64,000 bases of DNA, from assembly GCF_001575205.1 (NCBI RefSeq), contig NZ_LSRE01000050.1, positions 62,001 through 126,000 of the forward strand, in the 5' to 3' direction. Shown piece by piece: positions 10,181 to 19,707 of the stretch. Under the pieces are notes generated by a model. It was given only the letters and a program-made list of their open reading frames with translations. It did not search any database and had not been told where the DNA came from. The translations under genes were made by a program, and so were the position numbers. Position 1 is the stretch's first letter. Each line of letters starts with the position of its first letter. This DNA is from Tsukamurella pseudospumae (GTDB lineage Bacteria; Actinomycetota; Actinomycetes; Mycobacteriales; Mycobacteriaceae).

Positions 10181-11592
10181 GGGACCAGCCCCTTCTGATC
10201 GATCGCCTTATTGGCGGCGTCCACCAACTCGTCGACGAGGGTGTCCGGGTCCCACGTGCCGACGGGGCTGAGCTTGGCCTGCAGCAGGGTCGACATGGCC
10301 TGGTACACCGGCGTCACCGGCCGCACCGAGGAGGTGTTCTCCTGCAACTGGTCCCGGATCAGCTTCGCCATCGGGTACACGGCCAGGTACTCCGGGTCGT
10401 CGTAGAGCGACGGCAGCACGGGCGGCGTGCCCGCGTCGAGTCCGTACGCCTTCTCCGCTTCGTCGTTGGTCAGGCACTCGATGGCCTTCCACGCCTGTTC
10501 CTTCTTCACCGACGTCGGCGAGACGGCGTAGTTCGCGCCACCGATCGTCGGGCGGGCCGGCACGCCGGGCGCGATGCGCGGGAAGGTGGTGAAGTCGAAC
10601 TTCTTCTGGATCACCGCGTTCATCTGCTTGAGCTGGTCGTTCGTCGGCTTCTTCACCACGTCGGCGAACTTGGTCATGTCCTTGAGGAAGGGCACGGTTC
10701 CGGCGGCCGCGTTCTGCTGCATCGCCGAGAGCACGAAGGGCCAGTTCACCTCGAACAACGCGTTGCCGCGCTCCATGCTCAGCCGGATCTCCGTCTCCAT
10801 CGTCTGCGTGAAGCTCGGATCCCGCCCGGGCGCGGTCGCCACGGCCTTCATCGTCTTGAGTGCCGTCAGCGCGGCCTCGCGGTTCTTGCCCTCGCCGAGC
10901 ACGACCTTCTTGCCGGTCTCATCGACCACCTTGCCGCCGGCCGTTTCGAGGAGCGAGTTGAACCACACCGTCAGGCCCTCGTACTGCGCCGCGGTGACGC
11001 CGATCTGCGCGGGGCCGCCCTTGGCGAGCGACTGCCCGGTGAGCTCGAGCATCTGCGCCCAGGTGAACTTGGGCGGCGAGGTGACGGGCTTACCCGTCAG
11101 CTGGGAGACCAGGTCCTTGCGGTACCAGAGCAGCTGCGTGTTGGTCCACCCCGGAACGCCGTAGAGTTCGTCGTTGAACTTCGCCGTCTTCAGCGGCCCC
11201 GCCAGGACCCGCTTCTCGGTGCGCGCCGCCACCTCGGCCGGCACCTTCTCCGCCCAGCCTGCCTGCGCGAACTCCGCGGTCCACGTCACGTCGAGCGCCA
11301 TCACGTCGAGCGACTTGTCGCCACCGGTGATGCGGCGCGCCAGCTGCAGCCGCGCGTCGTCGGCGGACTTGGGGAGGGCGTAGCCGACCACCTTGTAGTC
11401 GGACGTCGAGCACTTCGCCGCCACGCGCTGCACGGTCGCGGCGCTGTCCGCGCCGACGTAGACGCTGATCTCGGTGCCGGACCCTCCGGTGCCGCACCCC
11501 GCGAGGAGGGTGGCGCCCAGCGCGGACGTCAATCCCATCGCGCCGAGCCGGGTGGCCCGGCTCCTACGCGTTCGACTCGTTCTGCCCGTCAC
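10177..11592 (-). CDS. lpqY: Trehalose-binding lipoprotein LpqY
   Basis: A 471-residue extracellular solute-binding lipoprotein. It has a twin-Arg-like basic N-terminus (RTRRSRATRLG), a hydrophobic stretch and a lipobox LLAGC with Cys33 as the lipidation site. The mature domain shows MalE-like features (DVMALDVTWTAEFAQAGW, YGVPGWTNTQLLWYRKDL). The GTG start at 11592 has AGGAG 7 nt upstream. It heads the lpqY-sugA-sugB-sugC operon. In mycobacteria this protein captures trehalose outside the membrane. A weak -10 candidate (TAGTTT, reverse strand, 11638-11643) lies about 45 nt upstream. Confidence 0.94.
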   Translation of the reverse strand: MTGRTSRTRRSRATRLGAMGLTSALGATLLAGCGTGGSGTEISVYVGADSAATVQRVAAKCSTSDYKVVGYALPKSADDARLQLARRITGGDKSLDVMALDVTWTAEFAQAGWAEKVPAEVAARTEKRVLAGPLKTAKFNDELYGVPGWTNTQLLWYRKDLVSQLTGKPVTSPPKFTWAQMLELTGQSLAKGGPAQIGVTAAQYEGLTVWFNSLLETAGGKVVDETGKKVVLGEGKNREAALTALKTMKAVATAPGRDPSFTQTMETEIRLSMERGNALFEVNWPFVLSAMQQNAAAGTVPFLKDMTKFADVVKKPTNDQLKQMNAVIQKKFDFTTFPRIAPGVPARPTIGGANYAVSPTSVKKEQAWKAIECLTNDEAEKAYGLDAGTPPVLPSLYDDPEYLAVYPMAKLIRDQLQENTSSVRPVTPVYQAMSTLLQAKLSPVGTWDPDTLVDELVDAANKAIDQKGLVP

Positions 11593-11737
11593 GCGCCGCT
11601 CCTATCCCCGCTACCGACCGGTTGCGTCGCTTCGAAAAACTAGTCGACTCCGCCGGTGACTTGACCCACATTCGGGATAATCGTGCCAGATGCGGACGGC
11701 ATCCGCGGACCTGCCCGCCCTTCGGCGGGCACGACCG

Positions 11738-12478
11738 TCAGGTGGGCTCGACGGTGCGCGCGGCACCGTCGGGCACGAGGGTCGTGAGGACCGTGGCGAA
11801 CTCGGCATCCGGATCGACCGTCACGCCCATGCCGCGGGCGGCACCGTCGAGCACGAACCACGTGATGTCCGTGAGCGATTCGACCACCTCGGCGCGCGAG
11901 CTGCCGCGGATCGCCTCCTCGCCGCGGACCCAGCTGGTGAGCGTCGCCTCCACCATCGTGAACAGCACGAACGGGATGCGGGCGAAGGGCGCGGGGTCGA
12001 GGCCGGTGACGGCGGCGACGCCGTCGACGGTCTCGTGCGCCCGGGTCACCACGCGATGGCGGAGCTCGGCGACGGCGTCGGGGGCGTCGGGATCCGTGTC
12101 GGACGGACCGGACCGCAGGAGGTCGACGAGGCGCGGGTTGTCCTCCATCCAGACGGCGGCGCTGGTGATGGCGCGGCGCAGGATCCCGCGGAGCGTGCCG
12201 GCCGAGACGTCGAGGTCGGCCTCCAGCTCGACGGCGAAGGATTCCACGACATAGCCGCGCAGGCCGCGCACCAGGTCGTCCTTGCTCTTGAACTGGCGGT
12301 ACACCACGGATTTCACGAGCCCGGCCCGCTCCGCGATGTGCCGCACCGAGATCGGGGCACCCGGCGCGGACTCCTCCACCAGTTCGGCTGCGGCCCGCAG
12401 GATCAGATCGCGGCGCTGCGAATTGTGCTCGCGCCACCGCAGTCGATAGCCGGAGTCCGGCCGTCCCGCCGAGGTCAT
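11738..12478 (-). CDS. TetR family transcriptional regulator
   Basis: The 246-residue protein has a TetR-type DNA-binding domain (RRDLILRAAAELVEESA, then ISVRHIAERAGLVKSVVYRQFKSKDDLVRGLRGY) and a helical ligand-binding C-terminal domain. It lies 35 nt downstream of a diiron oxygenase gene on the same strand and probably controls that operon; an inverted repeat at 13530-13541 near the operon promoter is a candidate operator. The frame is open far upstream, but only as a shadow of the oxygenase; ATG 12478 fits the domain boundary although its ribosome-binding site is weak. The ligand is unknown. Confidence 0.88.
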   Translation of the reverse strand: MTSAGRPDSGYRLRWREHNSQRRDLILRAAAELVEESAPGAPISVRHIAERAGLVKSVVYRQFKSKDDLVRGLRGYVVESFAVELEADLDVSAGTLRGILRRAITSAAVWMEDNPRLVDLLRSGPSDTDPDAPDAVAELRHRVVTRAHETVDGVAAVTGLDPAPFARIPFVLFTMVEATLTSWVRGEEAIRGSSRAEVVESLTDITWFVLDGAARGMGVTVDPDAEFATVLTTLVPDGAARTVEPT

Positions 12479-12513
12479 GGCTCGTGATGCTACGCCCCGG
12501 GCGAGAACCTCCG

Positions 12514-13515
12514 TCAGGCCGCGGCCTGCGCCCTGCGGGTCGGCTCGCCGCGATAGCGGGCCTTGTGACCGTCGATCTTGAGCACCTTCCACATGAGCTT
12601 GCCGAACGGGGTCATGAGCCCCAGATCGTCGGCGAGCGCACGCATCTCGGCGAAGTAGTCGTTCAGCAGCGCACGCGCCGCGGGCCCGCGCCAGAAGGCC
12701 TCGCGCTTGACCTCGCGCGGCACCTCGAAGCGCTCGAAGAACTCCTTGGGCGGGGTGAAGATCTCGCCGACCAGCCAGCGCATGGCCAGCGGGAACGCGA
12801 ACGCGCAGATCCGCTTCTGCCGCTTCGTCATCCCCTGCAGGTGAGCGTGCAGGAACTCGTGCGCGAAGGAGATGTGCCGCGCCTCCTCGGCGACGTGGAT
12901 CTCCATGGTGCGCAACACCAGCGGCGGGACCTGGCCGCCGTGGCGCATGATCGCCTTCTGGTAGTGGTCGATCGGCTCCTCGCCGCCCAGGATGCCCATG
13001 AAGAGGATGACGTGCGCGTAGCCCCCCAGCACGCCGATCATCGGCGACGCCCGGCGGAACCGCTTGCGCATGCCGGGCACGTCCACGTCGATGCGGTTCA
13101 CCAGTTCCTGGAACATCTGGATGTGGTTGCACTCCTCCGTCATCTCGTGGAGGCAGTAGCGGAACTCCGGAGACTTGTTCGGGAGCTTCATGATGTACTG
13201 CATCATCCCGCGGATCAGGATGGATTCGAAGGCCGCGCCAACCTTGATCGTGTTGGCCATCCGCCACTTCCCGATCTCGATCCGCTTCTCCAACGGCAGG
13301 TCGCGGTACCACTGCGTGGCGCCGAGCGAATCGAGCGTCGCCGGCAGCACCCAGCGCGGATCGTTCGGGTCCAGCGCCAGCTCGGGCGAGTCCCAGTCGA
13401 TGTCGAGGTACGGGTCGAACCGGCGATGCACGGAACCGTCGGACAGATCCTCCAGGACATCGAGGTAGCCCTGGTCGAACGGGTCCCGCCGCACGCGCCC
13501 CTGGATGTCAGCCAT
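12514..13515 (-). CDS. AurF-like diiron oxygenase (ferritin-like)
   Basis: A 333-residue protein of the p-aminobenzoate N-oxygenase (AurF)/diiron oxygenase type. Paired carboxylate-histidine metal motifs are visible: EMTEECNHIQMF and EIHVAEEARHISFAHEF, with further acidic helices (WRMANTIKVGAAFESILIRGMM). Such enzymes use a non-haem diiron centre and O2 to hydroxylate or N-oxidise small molecules or lipids; no substrate is evident. ATG 13515 has a near-perfect AAGGAGGA 5-6 nt upstream. The following TetR gene suggests induction by a substrate-like compound. The gene is not part of a recognisable biosynthetic cluster. Confidence 0.82.
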   Translation of the reverse strand: MADIQGRVRRDPFDQGYLDVLEDLSDGSVHRRFDPYLDIDWDSPELALDPNDPRWVLPATLDSLGATQWYRDLPLEKRIEIGKWRMANTIKVGAAFESILIRGMMQYIMKLPNKSPEFRYCLHEMTEECNHIQMFQELVNRIDVDVPGMRKRFRRASPMIGVLGGYAHVILFMGILGGEEPIDHYQKAIMRHGGQVPPLVLRTMEIHVAEEARHISFAHEFLHAHLQGMTKRQKRICAFAFPLAMRWLVGEIFTPPKEFFERFEVPREVKREAFWRGPAARALLNDYFAEMRALADDLGLMTPFGKLMWKVLKIDGHKARYRGEPTRRAQAAA

Positions 13516-13529
13516 GAGAGTCCTCCTTA

Positions 13530-13556
13530 TGATAACTATCACCTTCTCGCAATTTA
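13530..13556 (-). promoter_or_regulatory. Oxygenase operon promoter with candidate TetR operator
   Basis: On the reverse strand a TANNNT hexamer (TAAATT, 13551-13556) is followed by an inverted repeat TGATA-GT-TATCA (13530-13541) that would overlap the transcription start, then AAGGAGGA and the ATG at 13515. The position fits repression by the TetR protein encoded downstream. Confidence 0.45.
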
Positions 13557-13763
13557 GCAGGACTTCGCGTCTCGGTAAACAGGTTCGGGAGACTCTTGCG
13601 CGTCCCTCCCGTTCCCCCAGGTCCGACGGTGCGCCGCCCACCCCGGCGTGTCGAGTCCGGAGGGCGCGAACAGCCGCGGGGACACGTGTTTCGCGTGGCC
13701 GTGGTCCCGGCGGTGGACTTTCGGGCGCGCTCAACCCGGCGCGCACCAGAAATCACCGGACAC

Positions 13764-13845
13764 AGCAGATTCCTCCGCTCCCCGCGCGGATACACGGGGC
13801 GCCCGGGGATATCTGCGGGGAGCGGAGCGACCTGCTGCGCCGCAG
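13764..13845 (-). repeat. Hairpin repeat element, copy A (terminator of the winged-helix gene)
   Basis: Inverted arms CCGCTCCCCGC (13775-13785) and GCGGGGAGCGG (13815-13825) enclose a loop that holds a 22-nt block closely related (about 19 of 22) to one arm of the hairpin at 37182-37233. It lies just after the stop of the winged-helix regulator at 13847 and may act as its terminator. Confidence 0.5.
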
Positions 13846-13846
13846 G

Positions 13847-14143
13847 TCAGGTCGTGAGCTCACGCAGGGCTGCGACGTGTCGCGCGAAGGCCGACCGCCC
13901 CGTGATCGTCAGTTCCACCCACTGCCGCCGCGAGTCCGCCGAGTCCCGACGGGTAGCGACGTACTGCGCCTCCTCCAGCTTCGCCAGATGCTTGCTCAAC
14001 GTGGGCGCACTCATGTCCAGCGCCTTCGCGAGCACGTCGAACCGCATGTCGCGCGCCTGATCCAGCGCCGCGCAGATCATCAGCCGTTGCCGCGGGTGGA
14101 TCAGATCGTTGAACGCCGGCGGCCCGTACCTACCGCCGGTCAA
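13847..14143 (-). CDS. Small winged-helix regulator (HTH_34/MarR-like), pair A
   Basis: A 98-residue winged-helix protein (NDLIHPRQRLMICAALDQARDMRFDVLAKALDMSAPTLSKHLAKLEEAQYVATRR, then a wing and RSAFARHVAALRELT). It is the size of the short ArsR/MarR-like regulators with only a DNA-binding domain. The best start is a TTG at 14143 that overlaps the TGA of the upstream membrane-protein gene as TTGA; no better ATG or GTG precedes the first helix. It forms a coupled pair with that membrane protein. A second, homologous pair sits at 43404-44182. Probably represses its own operon through the twin repeats at 14572-14620. Confidence 0.75.
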   Translation of the reverse strand: MTGGRYGPPAFNDLIHPRQRLMICAALDQARDMRFDVLAKALDMSAPTLSKHLAKLEEAQYVATRRDSADSRRQWVELTITGRSAFARHVAALRELTT

Positions 14144-14580
14144 CGCTCGGAGCGCACGGCGATGTACCGCGCCAGCAATTGGCCGAGCAGATATACGACC
14201 GCCGACAATCCGGCGAGCACCACATACGTCGTCCACGTACCGGATTCCAAGAAGATGGACACGACCTGCACCGTGAACAGTCCTGCCATCATGGACCAGA
14301 AGCTCACGCCGCTCGCCCAACTCCCCCGTTCATACGTGGTGGACCGTGCTCCGCGCACCTTCGCCTCGCCGAACAGAACCGCCGTACCGATCCCGAACAC
14401 ACCAAGGGCGATCACGATGTCTCGCCAGCCGTTCGTCCCTCCGTAGGCGATCGACCAGAACACCCCGAAGTTCACGGCCCACGCAACCGACACCCACCAC
14501 GGCGAGGCGATGCGGCGGAACTTGCGCGCCACCGCATCGACATCAGCCAGAGAACGCGCCGCGTCGGAGTTCGTTTCCAT
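14140..14580 (-). CDS. Small four-helix membrane protein, pair A
   Basis: The 146-residue protein has a soluble N-terminal segment (ETNSDAARSLADVDAVARKFRRIASP) followed by about four hydrophobic helices (WWVSVAWAVNFGVFWSIAYGG, IVIALGVFGIGTAVLFG, VSFWSMMAGLFTVQVVSIFL, TYVVLAGLSAVVYLLGQLLA). Function unknown; it is always seen here with a winged-helix regulator encoded immediately downstream. ATG 14580 is chosen because a -10 hexamer lies 7 nt upstream. The equivalent protein of pair B (43709-44182) has the same length and topology but low sequence identity. Confidence 0.7.
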   Translation of the reverse strand: METNSDAARSLADVDAVARKFRRIASPWWVSVAWAVNFGVFWSIAYGGTNGWRDIVIALGVFGIGTAVLFGEAKVRGARSTTYERGSWASGVSFWSMMAGLFTVQVVSIFLESGTWTTYVVLAGLSAVVYLLGQLLARYIAVRSER

Positions 14581-14620
14581 ACCGGCAACGATATCCGACC
14601 GTTTCCATCGCGGCAACGAT
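14572..14620 (-). promoter_or_regulatory. Promoter with two tandem 21-bp operator-like repeats
   Basis: Two near-identical blocks, 14572-14592 and 14600-14620, start 28 bp apart. Each is a dyad with arms CGTTnCC / GGnAACG. On the reverse strand TTGCCG, a 17-nt spacer and TATCGT form a promoter whose -10 is 7 nt before the ATG at 14580. The repeats therefore cover the -35 and the -10/start region, the arrangement expected for autorepression. Confidence 0.6.
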
Positions 14621-14993
14621 CACTGCCGGCCAAGCCACCGGACCGCGGTCCACAGATCAGTCCTCATTCTTCATAGCGCTGCAGCGTTATGAAGAATGAA
14701 AACCGATAGCAGGAGTCACAGGCGCCCGGGCAAGCCGAGCCCGCGGCGATTCGTCTCCAGACGACCCGCCCGCCGCGCCGATGCCTTCTGGCGTCCGCGA
14801 TCATCGCCGCGCCATGCAAGAAACGCATAACCGAACTCAGAAAGATGCCTGCTACCTGCGCAGATGAGGGTATGCACCGGACGCATAGCTTTCGCGAGCA
14901 CCACATCCCGCGCCGACCTCGAACGCAACCCCTCACGACAGGGTCGCTCACAGCTCACCGTCGAAACTCCCCAGCGGCGTGGCGAGAAAGCCC
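14621..14993. other. Gene-poor stretch of about 370 bp
   Basis: Apart from the palindrome at 14664-14699 I see no convincing gene. Short open frames on the reverse strand (for example one ending inside the palindrome) lack a ribosome-binding site and any recognisable family. The composition is slightly less GC-rich than its surroundings, so it could be the worn remains of an insertion. Confidence 0.5.
14664..14699. repeat. 36-bp near-perfect palindrome
   Basis: Arms TCATTCTTCATA (14664-14675) and TATGAAGAATGA (14688-14699) are exact complements, and the centre CGCTGCAGCG (14677-14686) is itself a perfect palindrome. Only the G14676/T14687 pair breaks the symmetry. The arms are AT-rich in a GC-rich genome. 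No U-tract follows, so an ordinary terminator is not favoured. Confidence 0.8.
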
Positions 14994-15524
14994 CTACTGA
15001 ATGTTCAACCGAGCCAGCATGTCGCGCGCCTGCTCGGCGACCTGGGGATCACACAGCACGTCGTACCGGCCGGCGACCAGCTGCATCGTCGACGAGAAGT
15101 CGCGCGTGCCCCGCGAGGCCCAGTACGGCACCGCCGCGCTGATCAGGCCGAAAACCACACCACCGACGATGCCGGCGATCACGGTGGGCAGCACGTTCGC
15201 ACCGCCACCCACGAACAGACCTACCAGCAGACCGAGGAAAAGGCCCAGCCACGCGCCGGACGCGGCACCCGCGCTGAGCACCCGCCCCCAGGTCAGGCGC
15301 CCCGTGATCCGCTCGACCTGCATGAGGTCCACGCCCACGATCGTGACGTTCTGGACCGGGAACTCCTGGTCGGAGAGGTAGTCGACGGCGCGCTGCGCCT
15401 CTGCGTACGTGGCGAACGAACCGATCGGCCAGCCCTTCGGCGGCGTCGGCAGCCCGCGGAAGGGCTGCCCGGCGGGCCCTCCGGGGCGATTCTGCGACCC
15501 GGGACCGGGTAACGGTTGCGACAT
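14994..15524 (-). CDS. General-stress-protein-17M-like membrane protein (Rv1234-like)
   Basis: The 176-residue protein has a Pro/Gly-rich N-terminus, a GSP17M-type domain (GSFATYAEAQRAVDYLSDQEFPVQNVTIVGVDLMQVERI), then two Gly-rich membrane segments (WLGLFLGLLVGLFVGGGANVLPTVIAGIVGGVVFGLISAAVPYW presented as two helices) and a short tail. Length and location beside the MgtE-like gene match M. tuberculosis Rv1234 (175 residues). Function is unknown; the domain is named after a B. subtilis stress protein. ATG 15524 has GGGAGGG 6 nt upstream. It is divergent from the MgtE-like operon. Confidence 0.8.
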   Translation of the reverse strand: MSQPLPGPGSQNRPGGPAGQPFRGLPTPPKGWPIGSFATYAEAQRAVDYLSDQEFPVQNVTIVGVDLMQVERITGRLTWGRVLSAGAASGAWLGLFLGLLVGLFVGGGANVLPTVIAGIVGGVVFGLISAAVPYWASRGTRDFSSTMQLVAGRYDVLCDPQVAEQARDMLARLNIQ

Positions 15525-15562
15525 TCGACGCCCTCCCTCACATGCGATACGTAGAACGAAAC

Positions 15563-15568
15563 TACCCT
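15563..15568 (+). promoter_or_regulatory. -10 element (TACCCT) for a leaderless MgtE-like gene
   Basis: TACCCT is followed by 7 nt and then the ATG at 15576, with no Shine-Dalgarno sequence. Confidence 0.5.
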
Positions 15569-15575
15569 GAACACC

Positions 15576-16862
15576 ATGTCGGCTGTCTCCAGAGTATTCG
15601 TCGCTCGACTGTCCGGCCTGCCCGTCGTGGGTCCGGACGGGGAGTCGGTCGGCCGCGTCCGTGACGCGGTGATCGGCCTGCGCGCGGATCGGAAGGCTCC
15701 ACGAGTCCTCGGCCTCGCCGTCGAACTGGCCAACCGCCGCCGCATCTTCGTTCCGATGCTGCGCGTGACCAGCGTCGAACCGGCCGCCATCACGCTCAAC
15801 ACCGGCTCGGTGAGCCTGCGCCGCCTGCACATCCGGCCCGGTGAGGCCCTCGCCCTCGGACAGCTCCTGGGGACCAAGGTCCGGATCGAGGAGCCCGGGG
15901 AGCAGTACGACGGTGCCGACGCCTCCGTCGTGGACGTGGGGATCGAGCAGACCCGCACCCGGGACTGGGTGGTGCACCGCCTGGCCGTCAAGATCCGCGC
16001 GACGGGGTGGAGCCGACGGGGTGGCGTCCAGGTGGTCGACCTCCCCCACGTCTCCGGCTTCACCACCACCGCGCTCACGGGTGCCGATCACGACATCGCC
16101 GAGGCGCTGACCGTGTTCGAGGACATGCGCGCCACCGACGTCGCGCAGGCCCTGCGCGAGCTGCCCACCCAGCGGCGTCTGGCCCTCGCGGCGGCGTTCG
16201 ACGACGAGCGGCTCGCGGACGTGCTCCAGGAACTCGGCGACGACGACCAGGCCGAGGTGATCGCGCACCTGTCCAAGGCCCGCGCCGCCGACGTCCTCGA
16301 GGCCATGGACCCCGACGACGCCGCCGACCTCCTCGGCGAGCTCCCCGACAGCCAGCGCGAGGAGCTGTTGGCCGTGATGGACCCGGAGGACTCGGGAACG
16401 GTCCGTCGACTGCTCACCTTCTCGCCGTACACCGCGGGCGGCATGATGACGCCCGAGCCGATCGTGGTCACCCCGTCGACCACCGTGGCCGAGGCCCTGG
16501 CCAGGGCGCGCAACCAGGACATCACCCCCGCGCTGGCCAGCATGGTGTTCGTCGTCCGGCCCCCGACCGCGACCCCGACGGGCCGCTACCTCGGCGCGGT
16601 GCACCTGCAGCAACTCCTGCGCGAGCCGCCCGCGGATCTGGTGGGCGGCATCGTCGACACCGACCTGCCGCGGCTCGGTCCAGACGATCCGCTCGGCGCC
16701 GTTACCCGGTACTTCGCGGCGTACAACCTGGTCACCGGACCGGTGATCGACGCCGAGAACCACCTGCTGGGCGCCGTATCGGTCGACGACGTGCTCGACC
16801 ACCTCCTGCCCGACGACTGGCGCGACGAGGACGACGACAACACCGTGGAGGTCACCGGATGA
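15576..16862 (+). CDS. MgtE intracellular-domain protein with CBS pair, no membrane pore
   Basis: The 428-residue protein has a PRC-barrel-like N-terminal region (LPVVGPDGESVGRVRDAVIGL, about residues 1-90, perhaps duplicated around 100-170), an MgtE N-domain of helical repeats (VAQALRELPTQRRLALAAAFDDERLADVLQEL, LSKARAADVLEAMDPDDAADLLGEL) and a CBS pair (YTAGGMMTPEPIVVTPSTTVAEAL, DPLGAVTRYFAAYNLVTGPVID). True MgtE channels continue into five membrane helices; this one stops after the CBS pair, as does M. tuberculosis Rv1232c. It probably senses Mg2+ or nucleotides and acts on the DUF1003 membrane protein encoded by the overlapping next gene. Confidence 0.85.
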   Translation: MSAVSRVFVARLSGLPVVGPDGESVGRVRDAVIGLRADRKAPRVLGLAVELANRRRIFVPMLRVTSVEPAAITLNTGSVSLRRLHIRPGEALALGQLLGTKVRIEEPGEQYDGADASVVDVGIEQTRTRDWVVHRLAVKIRATGWSRRGGVQVVDLPHVSGFTTTALTGADHDIAEALTVFEDMRATDVAQALRELPTQRRLALAAAFDDERLADVLQELGDDDQAEVIAHLSKARAADVLEAMDPDDAADLLGELPDSQREELLAVMDPEDSGTVRRLLTFSPYTAGGMMTPEPIVVTPSTTVAEALARARNQDITPALASMVFVVRPPTATPTGRYLGAVHLQQLLREPPADLVGGIVDTDLPRLGPDDPLGAVTRYFAAYNLVTGPVIDAENHLLGAVSVDDVLDHLLPDDWRDEDDDNTVEVTG

Positions 16863-17395
16863 AGGACCGCTCCCGGCTCGATACGCCGCGGCTCGGCCGC
16901 AGTTTCCACCTGAACCTGGGCGATGACATGATCGGCCAGGGCGCCGAGCGGGTGGCGCGGTTCCTGGGCACCGGCCGCTACCTGGCCATCCAGACGGTGA
17001 TCGTGATCGTCTGGGTGATCATCAACATCAGCTGGATCGCGCTGCGCTTCGACCCGTACCCGTTCATCCTGCTCAACCTGGCCTTCTCCACGCAGGCCGC
17101 GTACGCGGCGCCGCTCATCCTGCTCGCGCAGAACCGGCAGGAGAGTCGGGACCGCGTCTCGCTCGACGAGGACCGTTCCCGCGCCGCGCAGACCAAGGCC
17201 GACACCGAGTTCCTCGCGCGCGAGCTGGCGTCGGTGCGCCTGGCCGTCGGCGAGGCCGCGAGTCGCGATTACATGCGCCGCGAACTCGACGAGGTGCACG
17301 AGAAGCTGGACGCGCTGACCGCGCTGCTGCAGACTCTCGAACATCGCAGCCACGCGCCGACGGTCTCCGAGGAGCGCACCGATGCGCCCGACTGA
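16859..17395 (+). CDS. DUF1003 membrane protein
   Basis: The 178-residue protein carries two adjacent membrane helices (YLAIQTVIVIVWVIINISW and PYPFILLNLAFSTQAAYAAP) in the DUF1003 pattern, followed by a long charged coiled-coil-like tail (RDYMRRELDEVHEKLDALTALLQTLEHR). ATG 16859 overlaps the TGA of the MgtE-like gene as ATGA, so translation is coupled. Matches M. tuberculosis Rv1231c in size and position. Function unknown; the pairing with an MgtE-type sensor suggests a joint role in cation homeostasis. Confidence 0.85.
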   Translation: MKDRSRLDTPRLGRSFHLNLGDDMIGQGAERVARFLGTGRYLAIQTVIVIVWVIINISWIALRFDPYPFILLNLAFSTQAAYAAPLILLAQNRQESRDRVSLDEDRSRAAQTKADTEFLARELASVRLAVGEAASRDYMRRELDEVHEKLDALTALLQTLEHRSHAPTVSEERTDAPD

Positions 17396-18122
17396 TCCCC
17401 GCGAGCTCCTGCACCCCGTCCTGCCTGCGGAGACCTACCGTCGGCTCGGGATCGCGCCGCCGCGGCCGCCGCAGCAGTTCGCCCCGGGCGGGCCCGTCTC
17501 GTCGGCGGGTACGCCCTTCGTGACGGGGCGCGCGGTCACTGGAGTGGTCCCGAATCCGCTGCCGTCCCCACCCCTTCCGACGGTAGCGTCCGCGCCCGTG
17601 CCGACCCCGCCGTCCGCGCCCGTGCCGTCCGCGCCGACCTGGCCGGCCGCACCGTCGGGACCTCCGCGGCGCGACCGGTCCGTGGCGATCGTGATGGGCG
17701 CGACGGCGCTGATCATCGCGATCATCATCGGCGCCACGTGGTACATCCTCGCGAACCGCGGCAGCGACGACGAGCAGCAGATCCGCGATGTCGTCGCCGC
17801 CGAGACGACGGCACTCAACAACCGGGACCTGGCGGCGCTCATCGGAACTCGCTGTTCCGCCGACGCACTCCTGCTGCAGCAGCAGTTCACCGCGCAGACC
17901 TTCGCCGCCGAGATCGACTCGACGCTCGGGCCGAGCGGACGCTGGAAGGTGACCGTCGGACAGGTGCGCATCGACGCCGACGCGGGCACCGCGACCGCCG
18001 AGGAGACCACGGTGCCGATCGGCTCGGCGTCGATCGTCGCGCAGACCATCACAGACACCGCCACCCTCCGGAAGGAGTCCGGAGGGTGGAAGGTGTGCGT
18101 CAGTTCGTCGAGCGTGCGTTAG
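17382..18122 (+). CDS. Pro-rich single-pass membrane protein with extracytoplasmic domain
   Basis: The 246-residue protein has a cytoplasmic Pro/Ala-rich region (residues about 25-105, with PVPTPPSAPVPSAPTWPAAP), one membrane helix (SVAIVMGATALIIAIIIGATWYI is two parts of it) and an outer domain of about 115 residues of SnoaL/DUF4878-like appearance (DEQQIRDVVAAETTALNNRDLAALIG, ending in a W-K-V-C strand). Two Cys in the outer domain could form a disulfide. ATG 17382 lies 14 nt inside the end of the DUF1003 gene, so it is the third gene of that operon, probably equivalent to Rv1233c. Function unknown. Confidence 0.7.
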   Translation: MRPTDPRELLHPVLPAETYRRLGIAPPRPPQQFAPGGPVSSAGTPFVTGRAVTGVVPNPLPSPPLPTVASAPVPTPPSAPVPSAPTWPAAPSGPPRRDRSVAIVMGATALIIAIIIGATWYILANRGSDDEQQIRDVVAAETTALNNRDLAALIGTRCSADALLLQQQFTAQTFAAEIDSTLGPSGRWKVTVGQVRIDADAGTATAEETTVPIGSASIVAQTITDTATLRKESGGWKVCVSSSSVR

Positions 18123-18164
18123 CTGTCCGACGGTGCCGATCGGCTACGGTCGCGACGGTGCCGC

Positions 18165-19631
<1,467 letters not shown>

Positions 19632-19638
19632 GCGCTCC

Positions 19639-19644
19639 AGGCTA
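19639..19644 (-). promoter_or_regulatory. -10 element (TAGCCT) for leaderless ahcY
   Basis: TAGCCT on the reverse strand is 7 nt from the GTG at 19631 and decides this start. Confidence 0.5.
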
Positions 19645-19707
19645 TCGCGACCTGTGCATTCGCACGTCGGCGACCTCGTTTGCAGTCGCATTGCGCGGCG
19701 TGGCGGG

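Larger units (their letters stand above)
13516..13846. other. Intergenic region (331 bp) with promoter/operator and a hairpin repeat
   Basis: No gene was found here. The left part holds the oxygenase promoter and the inverted repeat at 13530-13541. The middle (13570-13760) shows no clear structure apart from one GACGGTGC octamer (13625-13632). The right part holds the hairpin element at 13764-13845. Confidence 0.6.

Noticed and set aside
11661-11682. TTGACC and ATAATC on the + strand resembling a promoter
   Set aside because: The spacing is only about 10 bp and no + strand gene follows.
14716-14958. Short open frames of 80-95 codons in the gap after the Rv1234-like gene
   Set aside because: No ribosome-binding site, no family resemblance, and one ends within the palindrome.
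14994-16802. Upstream extension of the Rv1234-like gene to about 600 codons
   Set aside because: The extension is antisense to the MgtE-like gene; the ATG at 15524 has a strong ribosome-binding site and fits the family length.
19632-19707. SAH or SAM riboswitch before ahcY
   Set aside because: The -10 is 7 nt from the start codon, so there is no leader to hold a riboswitch, and no conserved stem was seen.
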